Shown here: positions 30,752-43,916 of the stretch, in pieces
How the letters are laid out: every line of letters starts with the position of its first letter
Position numbering within the stretch: position 1 is the first letter of the stretch
Source: Dichotomocladium elegans
Taxonomy: Eukaryota; Mucoromycota; Mucoromycetes; Mucorales; Lichtheimiaceae
Reading direction: 5' to 3'
Length of the DNA stretch: 64,000 bases
NCBI GenBank assembly: GCA_025716815.1
Contig: JAIXMN010000001.1
Span: 1,488,001-1,552,000, forward strand
Translations under genes and position numbers: made by a program
Notes under the pieces: model-generated
Seen by the model: only the letters and a program-made list of their open reading frames with translations
What the model was told of the DNA's origin: nothing
Database searches by the model: none

Positions 30752-31831
30752 TTATTCTTTAAGAGCCTAAAAGGGAAGAATAAAAATTAAGCCAAAGGTC
30801 TCCTTGTTTAGTCAACTACTCACTTGTAAACGCTTTTGCATCATGTCCAATTCCGGTTCTTCCTCTTCTTCTTCCTGGACCTGTGGTGTTGGTTTTGCCA
30901 ACTCCGGCCCCACGCTTCCTGCTTGACCGAGAAGGCCTTCAACACAAGAAAATGATGAGAATGAGGTCCGCTAGCTTCGCTCCGTTTCTTCCACGTACCG
31001 TCCGTGATCTGAAACAAGACGTTTTCAACTTCTTCATCAGCTTCCTCTTCTAGTTCATCGTCATCCATCATTTCCATGGTGTCCTGGATCATCTCATCCA
31101 TTAACCCAGCCTAAGGGAATGATAACGTTTGCTCTCAGCTTATCTATCACGAGAAATTCTTGTTCATCAAGGTCTTACCTTGGTCATTTCCATCGACATT
31201 TGCTGCATCGCTTGTGCGACTTCAGGTAGCCGGACAAGCTGATTCACTAGCTTCATGACTTCCGCACTTTTCTGCATGGTGCCTGCAATCTTGATGGTAG
31301 CTAAAGACAGTATGGTTCCCTGGTAAGCTCGAAAGAATAGGAACCCTTTTTTCACCCCGTGCACCCAGCCTTTGCCTCTCCTTCTATTACCCAACTGATG
31401 TTCGAGCTGCATAACAATCGAATTGAGTTGCGCATTGCTCATGTGCAGTCGATTCTTATGCCTCTGAGAGCGAATGAGCTCTTTTGCTAATGTCTTGCAA
31501 ATCTTGGGGTCCCCTTTTTTTGCTGCCATTTTGATGGACTTCTTTACTTTGGCTTCCTCGACATCGATCGCCTTAATCTGCCGCTGAATCCCGCGTTGCT
31601 GGGCGCGGATGTCTTGTCGCCATTTCCTCACCTAATATACATACATATACAGATATGCGTATGGGTGCATTGTAAGCATGCTCTTAGCAAACCAGAACGA
31701 GTAAAGGAGGGAGGTTGCAGTGGTGGGGTGCTGTTGCTCATCTGCCATGGCAACTATTTTATTGTGTTTACAAGTTCCTCGGGTGTCTTTTTCCCAAAAA
31801 AGCGTTGAATGCTGTTCAGCGTGCTGGCCAT
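30752..31831 (-). CDS. VPS24: ESCRT-III subunit Vps24 (CHMP3)
   Basis: Component of the ESCRT-III polymer that drives inward vesicle budding at endosomes, downstream of Snf7 and upstream of Vps4. Model complement(join(30752..30766, 30824..30936, 30999..31110, 31179..31300, 31391..31631, 31772..31831)) gives 220 aa, normal for the family. It starts MASTLNSIQRFFGKKTPEEL and continues with WRQDIRAQQRGIQRQIK, VKKSIKMAAKKGD and AQLNSIVMQLEHQL (basic helices 1 and 2). ATIKIAGTMQKSAEVMKLVN follows, then the Vps24-type EMTKAGLMDEMIQDTMEMMDD. An acidic linker leads to a C-terminal MIM1 motif, QKRLQALK, the Vps4-binding signal. The last coding exon is only 15 nt (ALKE and stop) and completes that motif. 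All five introns are GT-AG and phase-consistent. Confidence 0.94.
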
Positions 31832-32494
31832 GATGGACGAGAATGGTCAGTTTTTTTTTTTGTTCCAAGTGGACTTTAGCTTTTCTTTTTTTGTGTGGTA
31901 GAGGAAGGGGTTCAATTCTCTATTGCGGGGGCGCGTATCTGTGGAAATCTGTACCACCGGGTCGCGCATACCGAATTTTTGCGAGAAGCATCCGGGAATA
32001 ACTACCGATCGTCGATGAAGATGTTTTGCTTTGAAATATCGGCTGAACAATTTCAATGGGCCAAGACCAATCTCTTCGACGGGTTGGGCTCTTTATAGCC
32101 CCATCTGTTTTGAGCTTGGTTAATAGCGCATGGGACGACGTAGCTTTTAGTCAAATCAATGAAGCATAAAATATGATCATTTTTGGCGCGCGCATGCACT
32201 CCAGTGATGATGTAGGTGCGGCCCCATGGATTTGGACTCATACTCTCTGACAATCGGATGACCTCATGTTGAAATATAACCTTGCGTGGCCTTTTGTCTC
32301 TTTTGGGTAATTCCGTCAGCTATCCTTTAGGCATCTTCACACACATAAACACACACACACACACACACACACTCTCTCTCTCTCTCTGCAACGATTTTTC
32401 TTAAATAAAATACAGTATTTACAAGCAATAGTAAGCGGCAGAAATACAAACGTTTTAAGGTTTGGGAGGGGGTATCTTTTAACTCTTTTTTCTT
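31832..32494. other. Intergenic between VPS24 and CCH1
   Basis: No gene recognised. It holds a CA/CT compound microsatellite at 32339-32388. The open frame at 31895-32098 has no known domain. Confidence 0.4.
32339..32388. repeat. (CA)n(CT)n compound microsatellite
   Basis: CA repeats followed directly by CT repeats, about 110 nt past the CCH1 stop. Confidence 0.9.
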
Positions 32495-35400
32495 TCATTT
32501 TCCAAGCTCATCTTGCAGCATGTCTATCAACCATCCATGAATAATTTTTCTGTATCAAAGTAATTTCTTCCCCTCAAAACTTACCATGCCAGACATCACG
32601 CTCATTCGATTCGTCTGCTATACGACCACTAAGAGATTCATTATCTTGGGAATGATGATGCGCTTCAAGCTGGAGACTGCGTTCAGGGAACGTAGGGCTT
32701 CTTGGGCTTCTTGGGCTTCTCCTAAAAAGAGATGTGTGCGTAAGACGTTTGTTTTTGTGAATACAACAAAGCGAGATTTTTGAAAACAATAGCCATTGTT
32801 CCTTACAAATCGCCACCGCCTGATCCAACAGAACCGCTGTCATCATGTAGGCGGACATAGTACTCCGAATTCACAGCGGTGGGCGTCAAGGGCGTTGGCG
32901 GTGCAGAATAAAGAGACATCATGTTAAATGACCGGGACATATGGTTATCAACCACAATCGACGGCGGCGCAATGCGCGATTCCCTCTTCTGCTCAAGGTG
33001 CCGCAAAAACTTTTTGCGAAGAGATATCGTCTCAATCATGCCCTTCACCCGATCAATCTTGATGAGCGTTTGGACGACCTCTTCACGTTTACGGTTCCTG
33101 AGTAACTCATCCAGTCTGACATGACGACAAATTGGTTAGTTTTGCTTTGTCGATAGGGCCTTATCATATTGGTATCAAATGCCTACAGAAACGCGTTTTC
33201 CGGAATCACAAGTTTTCGACGTGCAATCATCAGCAGCATATCATTGAATGCCACACCTTTATGAGATTCAGAGATGGCAGCCTCCTACGTGTAAATGAAT
33301 ATCGCGTGAGCCGATTGTAAATACTGTATGGAGGCTACTTACCCAGAATAGATGATCCAGATCCCGCTTTCGCCGATTTACGTCTGCGTTGTCGAGTGCA
33401 TTCAATCGCGATCGAAGCGCGCGGAGGTCGATGCGTACAGCGTAAGGCCCTTCTTTGGGCGAGACCAACCGTTCGTCAAGTGCACAGTCTTTGGCAAGTG
33501 TCTTGTACGAGAATTCAGAGTCGTATATGCGTGTCCGAAATACGCCATCGAGTTTCTATCCACCACAGAGCTTACTTGAGCACTACTTTTCCATACGATG
33601 AAAATGCTGCACTTACTCTCCAAAATCCAATATATTGGCTTGACTCGATATACCCTATTCTGTTGACATCAACATCTGCCCATGCCTTCTTGAATGTAAA
33701 CAATTTGTTAAGTGATGATATAGGTTAGACATGATACCAATATTAGTGGCCAGTTAATAAAAAAGGATATTTTCTCATTTCATCACGGTTGACGAGCGAG
33801 AAGTTCGAAGCAATCTGATAGACGTATGAAAAGTTATCGGCAACGACGGCAACAAAGATGGCGGTGAAGATATACATGGAGATGATGTTAAATGAGATGA
33901 ACAGGAAATACGCCCAGGTCTCTGATCCGCAGTCTGAATCCAAATAATTCTCTGCAGCCACGCAATTTGGAGACTCGACAGAGAAATCATGCATTACTGT
34001 GTTCCAACCCTCGCTATACTAGAAGTTCAGCATATCAGGATGTGCTCGCCTCCATGCATTTTACTTACCCAGTTGAAAAGCGGACAAGCGAGATCATTGT
34101 GTTCGCATACGACCGAAAATTGACGTGTTCGGTTGATGCTGAAGAACCATACTTTGTCAATGCAAAGATTTCCATAAACATGATGGCGTACGTATTCAGG
34201 ACAATAAACCAAACTGCAAACACATTTGCAATCTGATAGGCAGAAGCTCTAATGAAATTCCATGAGATCACTTGGTCAGAAGTCGATAGGTCGCCGATAT
34301 AGCCCTACTTACGCAATGATTGTAAATAGCTGGTTCAGACTATCACTTCGCTGGACGAGCTTAAAACACAACGCGGTCATAAATAGCTTCTGAGCCTCTA
34401 CTACCACCTGATGTGAGCTATCGCCTAAGCTAGCGATGACGGTGACGGTGCTTCCTGACACCGCAATGATATCATAGAGGTTCCAGAGGTTGCGGCGGAA
34501 TGAACCCCAGCCGAGAGCCACAAGTTTGATGCCAATTTCGAGCCAGTAAATCGAAATAAAGACGAGAAATACATAACCTATGCAGCAAGATAAGCGGATT
34601 TGCAGTAGATCGAGACCGTGAACTCTTACCTCTCGCGATTTGATATCCTATAATGTTGTCATCTTGATCAAATTCGGTGCACAGAAAAAGAATGTTGAGT
34701 ACAATAACAGCCGTCATGAACTTGTAAAAGTTGCCGCGCTTGTTGACGACACGGTCGAAACACCACTTGCGAAGCGGGCTAGTGGGCACTTCCTTGGGTC
34801 GCTTTGCAGGACGCATACGGCTCAACAATTTCTTGAGATCCAACCAACGGCGCTGATCTGCCGTCATGTAAGCCGTCCCATTCCTGCGGGAAAAATTCTC
34901 AAGTACGACACCAAGGAATAGCGAAATCACCATGACAGAGCCGACAAGGTTGTAGACCATGAAAAATATACCCCACAGCTGGCTAGCATCCCGCCGTGGA
35001 CTGAGATCCTTGCCGACAATCCCCATGCTGACAACGAGCACATCGATCCAGCCTTCGCCACTCGCAAGTTCGACAAGCACCGACAGGCCTTTCCAGAAGG
35101 AGTCAAAGCTATAAACATATGGATTATCCCATACACGAGGCGCGAAGATTTCGGTAGTGTCTGGCATTGGCTCCTGAGTCCCCTGCATGGCTTCATAAAC
35201 GCACATGAATTTGCTAGTGATATCATCACTACCGTCATTGCAAAAATAGAATAGGCCTTGGAAGATGTTTTGCCCATAGAGGGCAAAAGGGATGATGAGG
35301 AAAAGGCAAAATAGGGTGGCATCAAAGATATATGGAAGACCCTTGACTAGAATGACAGTGAACATTTCTCTTGCAGGCTTGAGTAGATTGATGAGACGAA

Positions 35401-38400
35401 GAGCTCGAAGTGCCTTGAAGGCCCGGAAGGCGCGCTCAAGGCCGGTGGAGGAAGCAAAATGACCAAAGTTGGACATATACAAAGTAATAAGCACAAAAAG
35501 ATCCAGTACATTCCACCCGTTCAGCAAATAGGCATTCGGCGTGAGAAGGAGTCCATCTGCAATGACTTTGATAATAAATTCGGCGGAGAAAATGAATGTG
35601 AATGCCCAGTCGAGATGAGTGAAGACCATCAGGTGTTCCTGGTTATCCCTGTTCTCGAATTGGTACACGGGTGAGTTGTAGATCGTCAACACAACCGTGG
35701 TGACGACTGAGCAACAGATAATGATAAAGACGATCCAGCTCCCGATAAGCGAAGGAGGGGTACCGAAATAGCGTTCGCCTCGGCTAGGCGGGACAAGCAT
35801 CTGGCACCACCGACGGATGAGGTTGTGCTGCGAGAAAACATAGAGCGATTTATCATAGGTTGGATGGGCAGCGATAAATTCTTGCCGCTGTGCTCTTCTT
35901 TCCTCTGAATCGAGGAGCATCGCTTCCGTCAGCGCATTGGTTCCAGTCGCATTGTCTTTCGGCGGTCCAAGAATCTGTCGCAGAGGAAGTGGATCATGCT
36001 CACCAGACTTGCGCGTATCATAGAAAGTATGGAATTGATCGAGGGGGTTACGATCCTCGAGGTAAATTGTCCTTCGCGACGCGCTCTGGGAACGTGCTTG
36101 CCTCCGACTCAGAAAATGGCTGATGAATCCGCGCACGCTAGCATGTCCTGATTTGCCTCTTTCACCCGTGCCTTGGAGAGTACCTGGAGTAAACTCAGCA
36201 GCGTCATTCGTCTATGTAGGAAGACTGATCAGAATTAGTCGAAAGGATGCTGTCGTTCATTACCTTTTCGTTACTATTCGAGCCGTCATGCATGAAGTCT
36301 CTAACGATAGCTTTTCTTGCATGCAGGACAAGATTTGCGGGCATGTTGCTGACATCAACTCCCTTTGGTTTCGCGCGAAAGTATCGATAAATGTTCCATC
36401 GACTAACAACTGGGTCGTCGTTTTCGACAAGCTCTTTTTTTTGTGCATATTGCTGGATCTGCCGTTGCTTCTTTTCCTCTTCGGCAGTTTCAAAATTCTC
36501 CATTAGAACAGCAATGAACATGTTGACCAAAATAACTGTGAATTGTAACATATCATTAGCAACGCTATGGATAATAACATATTATCACTCACAGTTAGAA
36601 CATAAGAACCACAACACGAGAAATAATGCGGTGATTGCAGCAGTCTTGCTGGACACACTAGCCTCCATCGAACTATACAATACGCTCGTCCAGTCCTCTC
36701 CCGAGAATAACTATCCCACGCGTGTATCAGACACAAGTTCCTTTTGAATGAAGAACGCATATAGATAATACCTGATACAACGCTGCGAACGAATTGTAGA
36801 TGGAAAAGAAGCGCATTTCATCTTCGGAATCATTCAGAAGTCCTTCGAATAATTGGAAAGCCTTTTGGTTGAATCGGTGAGTTGAAGGAGATCAAGAACG
36901 CATTAGTAAACGATTCAGACATACCATGATTGCACAGAGTACAGTGGCAAGCACAATGAAGAAGACCAAGTTAATAAGACCCCAAACACTACCAAGCACT
37001 CGAAACTAAAAACAATATCAACAGATGTATAATACAAATGACCACGTCCCGCAATCAGATACTTACACTGAGCGTGCGTAAACGGGGAATTGCAAGAACG
37101 ATCCGATAGATACGGATGATTTGAAAACCCGTGAGCCATGCATATACCACGCGGTTATCATGTATAGGAGGTATCTGAATGATGCAGGTTACGATCGCGA
37201 TCAAAAGATCTACACGGTTCGTCTTTGGATGAAAGAACTTTTTCCAGGTTGGCCATTCTGCGCAAAAGCGGATGATGATCTCTCCCAGAAATGCCAAGGT
37301 AAATCCAAGCTCAGCACGGTCTGCATATATTCATTCATTAATCCTGGAAGGAAGCGATTTAAGAGTTATGACGGGTTGATGTTTTACCTAGCGTAGCCAA
37401 TTGTTCGATTGTCATGTCATTATTCTTGAGACCCATCACAATAAGATCCGCTGCCACAAGTAAAACCCAAAACGGATGGGTCAGGCGCATAAATGATGCG
37501 AAAAGGTTAATCTTTTTGGCTTTCCGTAATACTGTTTGTCCAATGGACCAGCCTTCATCTGCATCGGCCAAGACAGGCTTAGCCCTGATAGTGTGGTTGT
37601 AGATCAGCACGCGTTCGTAGAAATAAAAGAGTGGGAGTAATGATAGCGTACTTTGATGTTGTAAACGCAGAATGGTTTGAGTCTTCGCGAACCTTTGCAA
37701 ACATTTCGTTTATCACAGCGACGAAAAGGTTAATAAGCCAAAAGTTCATGACGATGACGATGACGATAAAATAAAGGCAGACAATGAAGTATTCGGCGTC
37801 CATCATGTCGTACATGCGATCCGTCCAAGATTGATCTATCGAGGTACGAATCAATAAAAAACTACCCTTGGCTGGACGATAGAGGCAACTCACCACCAGC
37901 AATGATAACCACTACTAACATGGAAGCAAAAATATTGTCGAAACTGATGGTTCCTCCAAAGGGATTCTCAGTTTCCTTCAACATTTCAGCGGGTTAAATT
38001 CATATCACATAAGATTACTACCTTCTATTGCCTTACCTGGCACACGAGTCCCTCCTGGCAAATGAACCCTTTTGACCATGGTCCCGGAGTACCATCTCGC
38101 AGTAAATACGGTTTTTCTTCGCCGCCTTCCATATAGCCTCCACAGTATTGCTGCAGTACTTCTGTGTGGGTGGGATCACTTGGATCTAGGAGTGCGGGGG
38201 AGGGATTATCAGCGGCAACCTCGTTGCAGTTTACAAATGATCCATCTACCTTGCCAAACACAACGGCGGAGAAACGATCCTTTAAACGCCTGAACGCCAA
38301 TGATGCTGTTATATGAACGTGAATGAGTGAATTGTCGCGAGAGCGTTTAGTAATACTTTACAGCGCGGCTGTCGCATACGATACTCACGCGAGGATCATG

Positions 38401-39784
38401 AAGAAGAAAAGCACAAATGTTGTCACCGTAACCAGCAGTGGACCCGCTTTCTTCAAGCTGTGTAAAATGACTCGGTTGCCATTGGTGACAAGTAGTAACC
38501 GTAAAAGGATCAAGGCAGAGAGTGCTTTGAATACTAGAATGCGTTTCGTGTCACCATCAATCACCTGCCCTGCGCTTGTCAATCCGAAATCAATCCAGTA
38601 GCAAACGACCGAGAGAAGGTCGATTCTGTTCCAGCTATGACGCAAGTACGCTTTTGGCGGAAGGGGGTCGTCAGGATATCGTTGGGTTGGAGAGAGGATG
38701 AAGCCGAACGTGACAATCTGTATTACGATAAAGACACTTTCTTATACATATGCTAAGTAAGTAATACAGGAGGACCACTTTTGCTTCCTTCTCTTCACTT
38801 CCGGATAAAAGCTTTTGACATACGTGTAGAAACAAAAGATGACGAGAAGCACATATTGATGCCAGTTTTGGCCCCATTGACTCGCTGGCGTTGGATTTTC
38901 AATTTGTCCCCATCCATCTGCAAACAGCACGATCCCATGGGCAGCGATCACTAGCATTACAATTGATTCCGTCCACCTAGAAGTGCGCTCAGCTCCGTCA
39001 ATCTCAAGATATTTTTCCTTCTCTTCCGTTGCGCAACTTCATCTTACCTCCAGTGCAATAGAGACGCTGTTGTCCGACGTAATATACTATTTGCACCAAA
39101 AAGACCGAGGCTTTTTCCTGCCAGCACTATACCTTTGCTTCTTTTGGCGGGTAATTTCTGCTCCTGACTCTCAGGAGAACCAGCAACGTCAGCGGTATCT
39201 TCACCCTTCTGCAGGTTCCCGGACGTAGTGGCTGTCATAGGAATCGATTCTTCTGCTGACTCAACTAGAGGTATCATGTTATCATTATTGACTACTCGCC
39301 GGGACACATTGCGAATGACTGTCGCAACTTTGCGCAGCGACTGTTTTCTTCTGGCGGCGACGATTGTCGACGCTGTCCGGCGCCGTGTTGGCGGTGGTAT
39401 CGTAGGTGATTGAGTCCCGTTGTCCCCGCCCTGCATATTCGCTGTGAGCCGAGCTGTGTCCGAGTACTCGTGTTCCTCAGTCGCGTCATAATGAGCGAAA
39501 TGGTCCGTTACAGAGGCGATCGATTCAGGCCGAGAAGTATGACTATACAGTGGTTGGCGTTGTTCTTCAAATATAGCATCGAGGTCTTCGGCAGCGGATA
39601 CAAAACGAGTGGACGTCGTGTTGCGGCGACCCACAGATTCTCTGGAGGTAAATGACATGAACTCTGTAGGCAATTCGACGTCATGAGGTTGTGGTGAGGG
39701 CTGTTGTGCCTCTAGATCTCGGTATGGATTGTTTGACGAAAGCCTCGAGACACCGCCTTCAGGGCGATTTCCAGGCTGTGACAT
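32495..39784 (-). CDS. CCH1: Voltage-gated calcium channel alpha subunit Cch1
   Basis: Plasma-membrane high-affinity Ca2+ channel subunit; in yeasts it works with Mid1 in store- or stress-induced Ca2+ entry. The gene is interrupted by many introns; only the overall span is given. The N-terminal exon (39784-39048) is Ser/Pro-rich and cytosolic. Four channel repeats can be followed. Repeat I (about 38.97-37.6 kb) has a long Cys-containing pore turret and FDNIFASMLVVVIIAG then QSWTDRMYDMMDAEYF. Repeat II (37.7-36.3 kb) has the S4 IIRIYRIVLAIPRLRTL and pore SGEDWTSVLY. Repeat III (36.1-34.8 kb, within one long exon) has S4 ERAFRAFKALRALRLINL and pore ASGEGWIDVL. Repeat IV (34.7-33.7 kb) has pore TGEGWNTVMHDF. 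The C-terminal tail ends RDVWHDMLQDELGK at a TGA at 32495-32497, using a 29-nt last exon. S4 segments of repeats I and IV have few positive residues. No paralogue or Mid1 partner is in the window. Confidence 0.93.
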
Positions 39785-41913
39785 ATGTATTACGCAGTTA
39801 TGTCACGCAGTTTAACTTGCTCTTTGTTTCGGACAGAGGAAAGAGAAAGGAGGAAGGGAGAAATAAGTACAAAGCAAGCGTGAAACTCAGGCACCCTCTC
39901 TCCTACAATTGCACCGACCGAACGAAGCCCGCTCATCGACTTTGTTCCACCAATGGGCTGTGCTCAAAAGGACCGCGAGGAGTCGAACAATTTAAATCTT
40001 TGATTTGATTTGATTTGATTACAAAAGGAGAGCGCCCCAAGGCAGCTCGACACTCCCCAGCCATTGCTATGACAGAGCAAAAATTATATTATGTTTCAAA
40101 GCGAAATCACCATCCTCATTTCACAATTCTAACGATAATCGGTAGAATTCTTTTTTGATCGCCGACGCTGTCTGGGCTTGTGAGGTGGCGTTTGTGGCAA
40201 AGCCCATATTTGTAACCCTGCGCGTCAGCTTCATCATACATCTACAAATGTGTATAAGGAAGTTTCTTCGCCTGCGAAAGGAATAAGGCAGCGGTCTTTT
40301 ACAAGAACTGGCTGAAGAAGAAATATCTGCTCCCATGAATCAGCATAAATAGTTTCTATCCGACGTGCATAAGTGATATATGGTCAGATGAGATGTTAGG
40401 GCAAGGCAGAATCAGAAGGACAATTGGAATAGATGAATGGATTGAGACGAATAATCTGATTGGGACAATGGTAAATCTGATGATGTTTTATTATAACCAG
40501 ATATGAGGGTGTTTTCTACTACATGAAACGAATCAGTCGAACAAATAAGTCAATGCAACCAGACAAGAAATGCGGATTTTGGGGTCAGTAGTGAGCTCTC
40601 TCAATATCAATATACAGATATACAGCAGCCTTGAACAATATCCTTCGGAGGAGTCATATACAGTCCCAAAACAGAGGTGCGGCCCATTTGATTGAGCACA
40701 CTGAGAGTTGCAGAAAGATGACGAGGAGCAGGCCATATATACGAGTAAGTATACATGCCGTTTTCCAAACCGCACCTGTTTGTATAACTTTCGATATAAG
40801 TTAAAGCTGTTAGCCCCGAAACATTTGCATTTGTCTTTACAGATGAGACCTTGCCATGCTCTTAGTGTAATGTCCTTTTCATGTAGGCGATTTTGATTGG
40901 GGAAATAGGGAGTGTATGCATAGGATAGATCTAACTACATGGTTGGTTGAATAACCTCAGCACAGTACCTAGTATGCTTATCACTTAGTTCGCTCATAGA
41001 GTAGCATCATGAAGGTATGAAAGCATCGCCAAGGATTGCATCAAAGAGTGTGCGGAAGTACAAGAGTCGACAACCCCTTCGTCTGAGATGACTTGACTTA
41101 TATTTTTTTGACGCCTAAACGGTTCAAAGTCTACTGTGTGCAATAGAGTGTACGTAATGTCATCCATTTATCAGTTCCTGAAAGACTTGGCCTTTGTAGT
41201 TTCAGCTCAACAACGGCGCGTTAGTCTCAGCAGACGGTGTTCACATAGACATGTAGCGGGTCAGAGGATCGGATAAGGTACCTATCCTTTATACCCATTG
41301 CCGAAAACGTCCTGAGTCATCCAGACTGAGATACTACAATAAATACTGGTAGCCGGTTTACCAGTGACATTTGATTCTACAGCGCCTGCAACTAAAGCAA
41401 GCGCTGACTGTACAGTAATTGAGCTCTTCAATCATCAGAAAGCCTTGAGAGAAATAAAGCAAGTAATAAAAACAATTGGATGTGATGTATATCGAGATCG
41501 ACATCGCCATAGGGGGCCTGTTTAAATAAGCGATTATGGTCTTTCTGCGTTGTATCGCACCGTCCTTGTCCGATTTTTGGTTCGACATAATGTGGGTTTT
41601 ATAATATGGAGCCCGTTCTGAAGGGGAATCCTTTAACCTTCTCAAGACGTGCCCAACCAAGCCCTCCGGGAGATGAGCTTCGGCTTACAAGTGTATCTGT
41701 TCCCACCTTCTGTTATGTTTTCATCGATATCCATTGTTGCTCGTACATGGGTCAGTGACAATAGACTTGGGGAAGTTCTAATGCTACTGTATTCCGTTCT
41801 ATCATATTCTATCGGGGTTAGGTTCTTTGGAGGTCACGAGCACGAGCGAATCTCAGCCCTATGCAGGGAACTGAGTTCTCCAAGCACGACGCAATTGACC
41901 GTCGCCCAATATC
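39785..41913. other. Intergenic, about 2.1 kb
   Basis: CCH1 upstream region, followed by AT-rich sequence. A minus-strand frame at 40121-40336 ends with a plausible-looking tail (SAIKKEFYRLSLEL) but has no known domain. A TTTGAT tandem repeat is at 39997-40020. Confidence 0.4.
39997..40020. repeat. TTTGA-type short tandem repeat
   Basis: About four to five TTTGA units in the CCH1 upstream region. Confidence 0.8.
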
Positions 41914-43487
41914 ATGGATCCTACGTCCAACAATCCCAACCCTTACGATATCTTCGATTTTGAGTACCCTCTCCAATTTGACAATGATTTCAGTGATCCC
42001 ACTCTCGGTACTGATGTAATACTCCAAGGAACGACAGAGTCGATACCGGACAATTTGTTCCAATTCATAACCAACGAGCAAGGCGAGCCCAACGTGATTG
42101 ACCTCCCCGCTTTTACCAATCCGGCGACAGAAATTACCACACCAACTTCAGGGGTTTCGCTGGCCACATCCCAGGCAACATCCCAAGATAATCAACAACA
42201 GCAACAACGACAGCAGCAGCAGCAGCAGCGACGGGAGCAGGAGCCCGTCGTTGGGCAAAAACGACCTCGCGACGAGAGCGAGGATGAGCCGGCTAATCAA
42301 ACTATGTTTGTTCTGGTTGTCGGCGGACGTCCATTCCGTTTGAGTTGGGAATCTTTAACGAGTGATGGACCGGACAACTTTTTCACCAACTTTTTCCGAA
42401 AACGAAAAAACACACGTGTGATGCATATCGATCGTGACCCGGGCACATTTGTTCAAATTGTGCATCACTTACGAGGATATTATGTGCGGCCAAGAGACGA
42501 TATAGAGAACCAGGCCTTGCTGAGCGATGCTGAATATTACGGGCTCAAGCGCCTGCTTGCATTTCTTCAAAAGTTCTTGTTTATTAATGTGGGCGGGCGG
42601 GTATTCTGGCTTCAGTGGTCTTTGCTAAGAAAAGGTATGGTATACAAATGAGGGGGATGGGGGCGAAATGTTAAAACAGGAGATCAACCCTGCTGTCCCA
42701 ACACATAGATGGCGGTTCGCGCAACTTCTTCACCGGGCCAATGATGCACCAGGTATTTAATCCGCATGGGAACAGTGCCCAGGCAGCACCAATCTATATC
42801 GATCGAGACCCAGACATTTTCGCAGATATCATCACGCACCTTCGTGGATATACGGTGAATATTCGGGACGAGGTACACAGGACAAACTTGCTGAAGGACG
42901 CGCAATATTATGCTCTCCGAGGTCTCCGCGAAAAGCTGATGACGTCTCGACGGACGTTGGACGGGTTTGGAGATCACGGGTGTCGCGAAGTGTTACTATT
43001 ACTGAAAGACGTGCGGTTGGTGAATGTGTTACCTCCGGCTAGCAAAGAAGACGGGAGGCTACGATACAAGCGCGATGATCTTCCCCATGCGCTTCTGGTG
43101 CAGATATCCGATTTCTGCCTGCAGATTCACAGCGATGGGTCTCCAGTGATTGAGCTCGGAGTGGAAGACAAGCAAAAGCTTCAAGATCTCGGCGAGGGCG
43201 TAGCACTCCAGGGCATACAAGACGGGCGCGTGATGCTCGATGAAGCGTGTGCTATGGCGGTAGATGATCGCCAGGTGCGTCACGTCGGAGAATTGGCCGA
43301 GCGGGAAAACTGGGAAGCATGTCAAAGGGAATGCGGACCGTCATGCCGCGCCCTTAAGCTCAGTGTTCAAAAAGCAATTGCTGGGGTCCATGTGGATAAC
43401 CAGCGATTGGTGCTCTGTCTTGTTCGGTTTGAGGCTATCAGCTCAAGGTTCCAATTAAACATGAAACGTGAATTTTTACCGAGCTAA
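41914..43487 (+). CDS. Protein with two tandem T1/BTB (potassium-channel tetramerisation-type) domains
   Basis: Model join(41914..42634, 42709..43487) gives 499 aa. T1/BTB domains of the KCTD type mediate oligomerisation and often link to Cullin-3, but no channel segment is present here. The first 125 residues are acidic and Gln-rich (poly-Gln around residues 90-110), followed by GQKRPRDESEDEP. T1 domain A starts near residue 130 (MFVLVVGGRPFRLSWESL) and has DNFFTNFF, HIDRDPGTFVQIVHHLRGY and LLSDAEYYGLKRLL. Domain B follows without a linker (LFINVGGRVFWLQWSLL, intron, KDGGSRNFFTG, YIDRDPDIFADIITHLRGY, LLKDAQYYALRGL). The parallel order shows an internal duplication. The last 150 residues form an unassigned domain. 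The intron (74 nt) splits domain B and restores its frame. Similar two-domain BTB proteins occur in fungi, but a function cannot be assigned. Confidence 0.88.
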
Positions 43488-43916
43488 AAAGTTAATGCGA
43501 TTTGCTTGTCCTACGGAGACATAGCTTTTATTTGTATTATGCTGTGTGGTATTGCGTGTGTATGTGGGCGCACATCCTTTCACGTGACTGCTCTGGATGA
43601 CGAGTTGTTTGTGGATGGGCGATCTGAACTCGACTTGGGGGATCTTGACACGGTGTATTCAACAGAGGATGGAGGGAGGGATGGTGTTGTCTATACGGGA
43701 CTAACCATGTTGTGTTTAGGCTTTGTGAGAAAGCGGCTGGGAGTGGGGCTGTTGTGAAGAGGGGATTATCATTCTCACTATCCCCTCTGCAGGAGGAAGT
43801 ATCACATGCCCTTTTATACGTGACTTTCTGGAATATTTAAATCACCCATTTTTTCCCAACCTTTGCATTTCTTCCCACATTTTCCCTTCCTCGCTCCCAT
43901 CTATCTTATCGCTGAG
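43488..43916. other. Intergenic, no gene seen
   Basis: Short intergenic region with a CT-rich leader before 43917. The open frame at 43506-43757 has no recognisable feature. Confidence 0.4.

Noticed and set aside
40121..40336. Short minus-strand open frame with plausible C-terminus
   Set aside because: No domain and no upstream exon with a clear donor; likely chance.
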